Positions 32,656 through 38,199 of a stretch of 53,920 bases of DNA are shown piece after piece; position 1 is the stretch's first letter, and each line of letters starts with the position of its first letter. The position numbers and the translations under genes are program-made. This DNA comes from Elusimicrobia bacterium CG_4_9_14_3_um_filter_62_55 (GTDB lineage Bacteria; Elusimicrobiota; Elusimicrobia; UBA1565). Below the pieces are notes generated by a model. That model was not told where the DNA came from. It searched no databases and worked only from the letters and a program-made list of their open reading frames with translations. Where the stretch lies: positions 1-53,920 of the forward strand of contig PFUL01000197.1 of assembly GCA_002790095.1 (NCBI GenBank), given 5' to 3'.

Positions 32656-32840
32656 TTCGGCGGGTCGATTCCGAGCAGTTTGCAGATCTTGCGCGCCGCG
32701 TGATCGGCCATCTCCGGGTGACGGGTCACCGGGGTCTCCGCCCCGGTCCCGGCGTTCTGGTACACGGAGTACTTGCCGCCTTCGCGCAGGAGTACGCATC
32801 CTTTCTTGGTGAGATGCTTGATCAGGTCCTTTCTTCGCAT
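32652..32840 (-). CDS. Lone HicA-like protein with the catalytic histidine replaced by tyrosine
   Basis: 62 residues. The sequence follows the HicA mRNA-interferase pattern: RRKDLIKHLTKKGCVLLREG, then GKYSVYQN, TPVTRHPEMAD and ARKICKLLGI. In this family the catalytic residue is the His of a GGxHSxY motif; here codon 24 is TAC (Tyr), one transition from CAC. No HicB antitoxin gene adjoins it. It is preceded by GAGGAGG and lies 9 nt after xth on the same transcript. The loss of both His and antitoxin suggests a disarmed relic or a protein with a non-nuclease role. Confidence 0.8.
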   Translation of the reverse strand: MRRKDLIKHLTKKGCVLLREGGKYSVYQNAGTGAETPVTRHPEMADHAARKICKLLGIDPPN

Positions 32841-32849
32841 ACGCCCTCC

Positions 32850-33638
32850 TCAAAACTTTAAGACGACTTCGATGGGACAATGGTCGGAACCCATCACGTC
32901 AGGATGAATCCGAGCGGATTTCAGATTCTTGCGCAGGGATTGGGAGACGAAGAAATAATCGATGCGCCAGCCGACGTTGCGCTCCCGCGCCCGCGTCATC
33001 TGATCCCACCAGGTGTAGTGCGCGCCGCCGCTCTCGAACTCCCGGAAGCTGTCGATGAAGCCCGCGGCCAAAAACGAATCGATCCAGACTCGCTCCTGAG
33101 GCAAGAATCCCGACACCTTCTCGTTTTCCTTCGGCCGGGCGAGATCGATTTCCTTGTGGGCGGTGTTCACATCGCCGCAGACGACGAGATTCTCGATTCC
33201 TTTTTTGTGATAGCTTCCCATCAGCTTCAGAAACCAGGCGTAGAAGCGCATCTTGTAGTCGAGCCGCTCGGCGCGCGCCTTGCCGTTGGGAAAATAGACG
33301 TTGAACAGCGAGAATTCGGGGTAATGGTGCGCGATCACCCGGCCTTCCCTGTCGAATTCGTCGACCCCGAGCGCGGTCTCGACCTTCACCGGCTCGGGTT
33401 TCGAGTAAATGGCGACGCCGCTGTAGCCTTTGCGCTCGGCCGAATGGTAAGAGGACCGAAAACCGTCGACAGCGCGGATTTCATCGGAAAGCTGCTCGGG
33501 GAGCGCCTTGGTCTCCTGGAGACACACCACGTCGCCGCCGCTGACGGGCATCCACTCGAGCAGGCCCTTTTTCGACGCCGCGCGAATCCCGTTGACGTTC
33601 CAGGAGATCAGGCGATACGACTTGGATTTCTTAGGCAT
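32850..33638 (-). CDS. xth: Exodeoxyribonuclease III (AP endonuclease family)
   Basis: 262 residues of the EEP superfamily. Active-site motifs in order are LISWNVNGIRAASKKGLLEW (Asn), CLQETKALPEQL (Glu), NVYFPNGKARAERLDYKM (Tyr), NLVVCGDVNTAHKEIDL (Asp/Asn), WRIDYFFVS and VMGSDHCPIEVVL (Asp/His). The length is close to E. coli Xth. It repairs abasic sites and 3' blocked ends. AGGAAGG immediately precedes the ATG. The promoter TTCGCT-17-TAAAAT lies at the end of the TRL-like gene upstream. Confidence 0.95.
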   Translation of the reverse strand: MPKKSKSYRLISWNVNGIRAASKKGLLEWMPVSGGDVVCLQETKALPEQLSDEIRAVDGFRSSYHSAERKGYSGVAIYSKPEPVKVETALGVDEFDREGRVIAHHYPEFSLFNVYFPNGKARAERLDYKMRFYAWFLKLMGSYHKKGIENLVVCGDVNTAHKEIDLARPKENEKVSGFLPQERVWIDSFLAAGFIDSFREFESGGAHYTWWDQMTRARERNVGWRIDYFFVSQSLRKNLKSARIHPDVMGSDHCPIEVVLKF

Positions 33639-33667
33639 TCCTTCCTCGCGCCGGACGACGCGAGGTC

Positions 33668-33696
33668 ATTTTACTTCTTTGCGCGCGTCTAGCGAA
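33668..33696 (-). promoter_or_regulatory. Promoter of xth and the HicA-like gene
   Basis: On the minus strand TTCGCT (33691-33696), 17 bp, TAAAAT (33668-33673), then 29 nt with an AGGAAGG box to the ATG at 33638. Confidence 0.55.
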
Positions 33697-34120
33697 AGCC
33701 GCGCGCGGCGATCTCGACGCATTGGCGGCGGTACAGCCCCAGGATGCCGATGATGTGAACGTCGATTTTCACGTCGTAGAGCCCCCGAAGTTCCCCGTTG
33801 TTTTCTCGGATCCGCTCCAGGGCCTCGCGGGTTCCGCCCTTGCCGGCGGCGCCGGAGATCTGGGTGGGCCGAAGCGACGCAGACAACGGGACCGAGAGAC
33901 CGTGCTGGCAGCCCTTTCCGCGCACCGGGCCAGTCTTCACCGCGTCCGGCGGCAGCTCCCCTTCGGTCAAGGAAACAAACGACAACGGCGCTTCGGTGTT
34001 CTGAAACAAGAGGATCCCGCCCATGCCCATCACCCCGCCGTTGGCGCGGTAGGAGGGCTTCTCGGCGGTTTGCGCCGATGCGGGCGCCGCGAGCAGAGCG
34101 GCGGCAAGCAGGAGACTCAC
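33689..34120 (-). CDS. TRL-like secreted protein (second of tandem pair)
   Basis: 143 residues from the GTG at 34120, which overlaps the stop of the upstream gene (GTGA). It has a signal peptide (SLLLAAALLAAPASAQ). The mature protein ends RGLYDVKIDVHIIGILGLYR followed by RQCVEIAARGF. This matches the TRL-family C-terminal pattern (I-LGIYG..CTIV-G) and has a central GKGCQHGLSVPLSASLRP. A longer frame from 34474 overlaps its neighbour and is rejected. The function of TRL proteins is not established. Confidence 0.65.
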   Translation of the reverse strand: MSLLLAAALLAAPASAQTAEKPSYRANGGVMGMGGILLFQNTEAPLSFVSLTEGELPPDAVKTGPVRGKGCQHGLSVPLSASLRPTQISGAAGKGGTREALERIRENNGELRGLYDVKIDVHIIGILGLYRRQCVEIAARGFR

Positions 34121-34458
34121 GGCCGGCCGACTCTTCCCGAAACCACGGTGCAGATTTTTGAATACAACCCCACGACGTAGGACCGGACATGCGTGTCCGT
34201 GTTCACGTCGTAGAGAACCGCCTTCGGGTCGCCGGCCAGCGCGTCGGCGAGCGCGGCCGAATACCCGGCGTCGCCCCAGGCGAACAGGTACAGCGCCGTG
34301 CGGTAGCAGGACCGTCCCGAAACGGTCGGGTCCGACGACGACGCCTTCACGTCGGACGGCGTGGCCGAACGGTAGGCGCGCGGGGCGTGGATATTCGTGT
34401 ACAGGCATCCCGAGGACAGGGACGCGGCCAGAAAAACGGGGAGCAAGCTCTGTTTCAT
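34117..34458 (-). CDS. TRL-like lipoprotein (first of tandem pair)
   Basis: 113 residues with a lipoprotein signal (LLPVFLAASLSSGCLYTNIH; Cys18 in LSSGC). The TRL-type body is GRSCYRTALYLFAWGDAGYS, KAVLYDVNTDTHV and YVVGLYSKICTVVSGR, with paired cysteines. It probably sits in the outer membrane after Lnt processing. TAGTCT ends 6 nt before the ATG, so the mRNA should be leaderless. It is divergent from the membrane protein at 34497, only 38 bp away. Confidence 0.72.
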   Translation of the reverse strand: MKQSLLPVFLAASLSSGCLYTNIHAPRAYRSATPSDVKASSSDPTVSGRSCYRTALYLFAWGDAGYSAALADALAGDPKAVLYDVNTDTHVRSYVVGLYSKICTVVSGRVGRP

Positions 34459-34464
34459 AGCGCA

Positions 34465-34470
34465 AGACTA
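34465..34470 (-). promoter_or_regulatory. -10 element predicting a leaderless TRL operon mRNA
   Basis: TAGTCT on the minus strand, 6 nt before the ATG at 34458; the -35 is weak. It overlaps the promoter region of the divergent gene, where TACCCT (34482-34487) lies 9 nt before the ATG at 34497. Confidence 0.45.
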
Positions 34471-34496
34471 CCACTTTGCGCTACCCTATCGCATCG

Positions 34497-34988
34497 ATGA
34501 CCATACCTCCCGGCCTCCCGAAACCGCCCGCGCCGCGCACGGCGTTCGTCACCAGCCTCGGATGGACCGGCCTGATCGGCGGCGCGCTCAGCGCTCTGAC
34601 GGGCGTCATGGAATGGTTCGCCGCCCGCCCGTTCGCCGAGCAGGGGTTCATCGACATCGTCCTCAAACTCAAGCAGTACGCCGTTCTCTCCTGGGTCGGC
34701 GCGATTCCGACTCTGATTTTTTCCTGGGGCGTACTGCACCGGCGGGAATGGGGGCGCAAGGGGATGCTGGTTCTGATCGCCGTCGCGGTCTTGGCGCATT
34801 TGGCGCTGCTCCCGACGCTGCGTCAGGCCTTCGCCGGCGCGGGAGAACTCGCGCCGGGATCGCTTCTGGAAGCCGTCCTTAATACCGCGAAGTGGACGAC
34901 CTACGGCGCGCTGGCGGTCGCGACCGCGGTCATGCTCTGGCTCGGCCGCAAGCTCGCGACCTCCCCGGTTAAGGACGAATTCTGCTGA
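34497..34988 (+). CDS. Four-helix membrane protein of unknown function
   Basis: 163 residues from the ATG at 34497 (a TTG at 34476 is in frame but lacks support). There are four hydrophobic segments, about 20-40, 60-78, 85-107 and 130-150, including VTSLGWTGLIGGALSALTGV, LSWVGAIPTLIFSWGVLH and GMLVLIAVAVLAHLALLP. I do not recognise the family. Its last codons (PVKDEFC) and stop lie inside a repeat that reads, on the other strand, as the C-terminus of AroQ. The natural 3' end may therefore have been shaped by recombination. Confidence 0.75.
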   Translation: MTIPPGLPKPPAPRTAFVTSLGWTGLIGGALSALTGVMEWFAARPFAEQGFIDIVLKLKQYAVLSWVGAIPTLIFSWGVLHRREWGRKGMLVLIAVAVLAHLALLPTLRQAFAGAGELAPGSLLEAVLNTAKWTTYGALAVATAVMLWLGRKLATSPVKDEFC

Positions 34989-34993
34989 GCAGC
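34942..34993. repeat. aroQ-3'-end repeat, copy 1
   Basis: 52 bp that recur at 36214-36265 with only two mismatches. The last 28 bp (34966-34993) are identical to 50723-50750, the true 3' end of aroQ. The core contains GGACGAATTCTGCTGAGCAG. On the minus strand it reads LLSRIRP-stop. Confidence 0.95.
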
Positions 34994-35295
34994 GCCATGT
35001 TCCCGTAGTTTTGCCTGATCAACGGCGTCTTGTTTCGCGCTTTGTGCGCGATGCTCGAACGAACCGGCAACTGTCCCCGGGGACAGTTGCTCTCGATTGA
35101 AATTTCCGTCGCGGCATGCACGCGCGTGATGCGCGGGAGCGCGGCGCCCGGAGCCTGCGGGCGGGAAGTCCTTTACGCCGAAGACGACTCTCGTATTTCC
35201 CCTCGGCGCGCCTGCGCGCCGAGGCCGGACGCCCCCCGCGGGGGCGTCCGCGCCGTTGGGGGCATTCAGCCCTTGAAACTACGGGAACATGGAGT
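34994..35295. mobile_element. MITE-like element with 17-bp terminal inverted repeats and nested palindromes
   Basis: CCATGTTCCCGTAGTTT (34995-35011) and AAACTACGGGAACATGG (35276-35292) are perfect inverted repeats. The 10-bp sequence GCTGAGCAGC flanks the unit on both sides (34984-34993 and 35296-35305), like a target duplication. Inside are several hairpins. A perfect 24-bp palindrome lies at 35069-35092 (half-site GCAACTGTCCCC). CCTCGGCGCG pairs with CGCGCCGAGG at about 35201-35224, and GGACGCCCCC pairs with GGGGGCGTCC at about 35227-35249. There is no plausible gene inside. It would have to be mobilised in trans. The region 34989-35361 otherwise holds only the next gene's promoter. Confidence 0.75.
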
Positions 35296-35329
35296 GCTGA
35301 GCAGCCTGGCTAAAAATCAAGGAAGTGGG

Positions 35330-35361
35330 TATAAAGGGAGTCCAATGTTCTCGGAGGAACT
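35330..35361 (+). promoter_or_regulatory. Promoter and ribosome binding site of the cysteine-rich protein gene
   Basis: TATAAA (35330-35335) is a good -10; the -35 (TGGCTA at 35307-35312, 17 bp spacing) is weak. GGAGGA lies 6 nt before the ATG at 35362. The promoter begins just outside the inverted-repeat element. Confidence 0.5.
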
Positions 35362-36201
35362 ATGCGGCTGCCCCATCATGTCATGGCGTTCATCGCGGCG
35401 GCTTTGATTCCCGCTTCGGCGGCTTCGGCGGGATCGAGGCAAACCGAATGCTTCAGCGGATTCCATCAGTGCATGCGCGAGAATAAAGGACAGATGAAGA
35501 TGTGTATGGAGCGCCGCGACGCCTGCATGAAGGGGGAGAAGCCCTCCGGCGAGGCCGGGAAGCCGAAGAAAGTTCCGTCGCCGTTTTTGAACATCGAATG
35601 CAGTAAGAAATATTCGAAGTGCATGGGACAAAGGAAGGCGAATAAGAAACTATGCGACGATGCCCACTCGCGCTGCCGGCGCGGGGAGGAGGAAGAAGCG
35701 CCGTCAGCCGCAAAGGGGAGAGATGGGAAGACGGACACTCCCGCGGCGAAGAAGAACCCAAAAAAATCCGTCGAGACAAGGCCGGCCGACAAGCCGCGCG
35801 GGGTCCGGATCGGGGGGACAAGCACGAAAGGCATCGACGGCCCTTGCTGGACGATGAACGTTTCGAAGAAGACTTGCGCCGAGTGGAAGTCCGAAAAGTG
35901 CAAAACGATGGGCAACGCCTTCCGCACGAACGACGACTGCGCGGCCTGCCTTAACGACTACCGCCTTCCCATGGGGAAAGTTGCGCAGCCCGTTTTTCAG
36001 TATGTTCAGATGATGAAGCTCTGCAAAGAGGAGCGGCGCGACCTGGACAAACTCGAGGAGTGCATCAAAACGATTAAGGACGCCGACGAGCGGGCGGCCA
36101 GCCGGAAATACCTCGAGGCCCAACGGGCCATCGACGGCATCGTCGCCGACGCCAAGGCCAGCGGCATTCACGGCTGCGGCAATTTTTCGAGGGTTCGCTG
36201 A
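35362..36201 (+). CDS. Secreted cysteine-rich protein with an exact CX6CX10CX6C internal repeat
   Basis: 279 residues with a signal peptide (about 1-23). Two copies of the same cysteine spacing occur 50 residues apart: C30, C37, C48, C55 and C80, C87, C98, C105 (for example ECFSGFHQC and ECSKKYSKC). The spacing suggests two disulfide-stapled helical hairpins. A Lys/Glu/Ala-rich linker (about 107-150) follows. The C-terminal domain has eight more cysteines (GPCWTMNVSKKTCAEWK, CKTMG, DDCAACLNDYR, MKLC, LEECI, HGCG). I do not recognise the family. Disulfides imply an extracytoplasmic location. The gene stands alone between two aroQ-end repeats. Confidence 0.8.
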   Translation: MRLPHHVMAFIAAALIPASAASAGSRQTECFSGFHQCMRENKGQMKMCMERRDACMKGEKPSGEAGKPKKVPSPFLNIECSKKYSKCMGQRKANKKLCDDAHSRCRRGEEEEAPSAAKGRDGKTDTPAAKKNPKKSVETRPADKPRGVRIGGTSTKGIDGPCWTMNVSKKTCAEWKSEKCKTMGNAFRTNDDCAACLNDYRLPMGKVAQPVFQYVQMMKLCKEERRDLDKLEECIKTIKDADERAASRKYLEAQRAIDGIVADAKASGIHGCGNFSRVR

Positions 36202-36213
36202 CCGGCCCGCGTG

Positions 36214-36265
36214 TCGGCCGCAAGCTCGCGACCTCCCCGATCAAGGACGAATTCTGCTGAGCAGC
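36214..36265. repeat. aroQ-3'-end repeat, copy 2 (hybrid junction)
   Basis: 50 of 52 bp match copy 1 at 34942-34993. Its right flank continues as an AroQ-like C-terminal coding sequence on the minus strand, whereas its left half resembles the 3' end of the membrane-protein gene at 34497-34988. Confidence 0.93.
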
Positions 36266-36282
36266 CGCCGCATCGCTTCGCC
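36241..36282 (-). pseudogene. Remnant of an aroQ 3' end
   Basis: The minus strand reads GEAMRRLLSRIRP-stop; the intact AroQ ends GEALRRLLSRIRP. The nucleotide differences are mostly silent (GAA/GAG, CGG/CGC), apart from Met/Leu and the stop (TGA/TAA). That is the pattern expected of a displaced homologous aroQ tail and not of chance. It lies 3 bp before the stop of the downstream beta-barrel gene. Confidence 0.8.
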
Positions 36283-36285
36283 GCC

Positions 36286-38199
36286 TTAGAAGCTGAAGGT
36301 GGTTCGAACGTTCACGCCGTAGGTGGCGGTGTCGCTGGCTGGGGTGATCCTGTCGTTGGAGGCGGTCATGAAGCCGCCCAGCGTCAGGCCGAGTGATTTC
36401 GCGACCTTCAGGGTTGCCTGCAAGTTCAAGTTCGTGTCCTGCCGATCGGCCGGCGCGGCCCCGTCGTCATCTTCGGTGTCGGTGAAGGATACGGACCCCT
36501 GAAGGGAGAAGCGCCCCGAATACAGGTCCGCGCTGAAGGAACCCGACAGCGTGTTCGAATGCAGTTTTGAGCCGTCCTTCTCGTCGCGGGTGATATTCGT
36601 CGTTTCACCGAGCGTGGCCGATAAGCGCTCGTTGAATTTCCAATTTCCCGAGATGTTGAAGGTGTTGGTCAGAAGGTTGTTGGCGGCGCTTGTGCGGTCG
36701 GTAAACTTGGATCGCTGGTAAGAGAAGTTGACGCTGCCCCCTTCCCAGGCCTGATTCAGTCCGACAGAGGTCCCGTCCGTCCTGTTGTCCTGGGTGCTGA
36801 GCGGCTCGCCATAGGCTCGATTCAGGGTGTAGCCCAATGTCAGACGCGTCCGCGTCGGGAAACTGGTCTCGGCGTTGGACCCCAGCGCGCGCTGGCGGCT
36901 CGTGGTTTTCGCCGGGTCGCTTGCCAGGTTGTCCCGGGACTGGCTTAAGCTGTTGTTTAGAGTGATCCAGTCCCACGGCCTCAGCATCAGGCCGCCTTCA
37001 TGCGTGTAGCGGTCCTTTGAGACCCCGGGAGCCGCCAAGTTCACAAATTGGGCGCCGTTGCGGGACACCGTGCCCGTCACCGACCAGCGCGGCTGCGTGA
37101 AGCCGGTCGCTATGCGCCAGGCGTTATCGGTCACCGCCGCGGCGGTGGAGGTCTTGTTTGCCTCGAACGCGCTGTACTGCCAGTCGCCCTCGACTTTCAG
37201 GTTCTCGCTCGCCGCCCACGCGATCCCGCCGCCTGCCGCCCGACTGCGCGCCGGCAGAAGGCTGGGGCCGGGTGCGGCGAGGGAGCCCGGGGAGTCTTCC
37301 ACCTGCGCGTAATTGCCGCGCAGTATTAGATTGCCGGGCAGGTTAAACGAGCTCTGCGTGCCGTACATCAGCCGCTCGAACACCCCGTCAGTGGCCGCAG
37401 CGACCTGAGCGGCCACCGCATCGATCACCCACTTCGCGGACCCCAGCTTGATCTCGCGGGATTTTATCAGGGCGCCGCGCACGCCGGAGCCCGAGACGGA
37501 CAACGGCGAGAAGTTCGGGGAAACGTCGCCCAAACCGATGTCCGCATAGGGCGCATGGTAGTTGAACAGAAAAGTGCGGAAATCATAATTTTTTTTCTGG
37601 TCGTGGATCGTGTTGGCGTTGAGTTCGAAAGGAGCCTTGTTCACGGTGCCCGACAGATTGACGCTCGTGTCGGCCTGCCAGTCGTTGGGCCCCGTGTCGT
37701 TGCGGTAGCCGACCACAACGTTGCCGCCCACCGTGATGGGAAACGGCGAGGGGCGCGCGGCACCCTCAGGCACGGATATCTGCGGAGTCACCGGGAAGGA
37801 CTTGTCCTGGCTCTGAACGATGCGCTGCTCGTTATGAACGATGAACACGCGAAAGGTGTAGTCCCCGGAGTACTGGATGGGCACATCGAACTTCAGGTCC
37901 ATCGGGAGGCTCCCCCCGGGAGTTACGGCCGCGGTCGGCTTGAAGCGTTTTGTGGACGCGAGATACTTCCCCTTCTTGTCGTAGACCTGAGCGATGAGAT
38001 AGGTCTTGTTGACCTCCCACGTCTCGTTGCCCTGGTTGACCGCCAACACGCGGAAGAACACCGTCCCGCCCGCGTTGACGGGCAGAGGCTCGGCGTTGGT
38101 GAACATAAATTGTCCCGTGTCCGCGGCCCACGCGGGCACGGAGAGGGATAACAAGAGCGCTAGGAGCGCCCCACTAGAAGACGACGAACCGCGCTTCAC
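36286..38199 (-). CDS. Outer-membrane beta-barrel protein of the surface operon
   Basis: 637 residues with a GTG start overlapping the giant gene by 26 bp. It has a signal peptide (ALLALLLSLSVPAWAA). Residues about 28-135 form an Ig-like domain (TVFFRVLAVNQGNETWEVNK, YSGDYTFRVFIVHNEQRI). From about 150 the protein is a chain of alternating, aromatic-ended beta strands (GNVVVGYRND, LFNYHAPYADIGLGDVSP, NLILRGNYAQVED, SVNFSYQRSKFTD), ending in VRTTFSF with a terminal Phe as in outer-membrane barrels. It could anchor, secrete or display the giant protein encoded just upstream. No named family was recognised. Confidence 0.82.
   Translation of the reverse strand: MKRGSSSSSGALLALLLSLSVPAWAADTGQFMFTNAEPLPVNAGGTVFFRVLAVNQGNETWEVNKTYLIAQVYDKKGKYLASTKRFKPTAAVTPGGSLPMDLKFDVPIQYSGDYTFRVFIVHNEQRIVQSQDKSFPVTPQISVPEGAARPSPFPITVGGNVVVGYRNDTGPNDWQADTSVNLSGTVNKAPFELNANTIHDQKKNYDFRTFLFNYHAPYADIGLGDVSPNFSPLSVSGSGVRGALIKSREIKLGSAKWVIDAVAAQVAAATDGVFERLMYGTQSSFNLPGNLILRGNYAQVEDSPGSLAAPGPSLLPARSRAAGGGIAWAASENLKVEGDWQYSAFEANKTSTAAAVTDNAWRIATGFTQPRWSVTGTVSRNGAQFVNLAAPGVSKDRYTHEGGLMLRPWDWITLNNSLSQSRDNLASDPAKTTSRQRALGSNAETSFPTRTRLTLGYTLNRAYGEPLSTQDNRTDGTSVGLNQAWEGGSVNFSYQRSKFTDRTSAANNLLTNTFNISGNWKFNERLSATLGETTNITRDEKDGSKLHSNTLSGSFSADLYSGRFSLQGSVSFTDTEDDDGAAPADRQDTNLNLQATLKVAKSLGLTLGGFMTASNDRITPASDTATYGVNVRTTFSF

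Noticed and set aside
34994-35295. Integron attC site or group II intron
   Set aside because: No GTTRRRY-type core sites with R/L boxes, and no intron-encoded protein or domain V-like hairpin with the expected boundaries.
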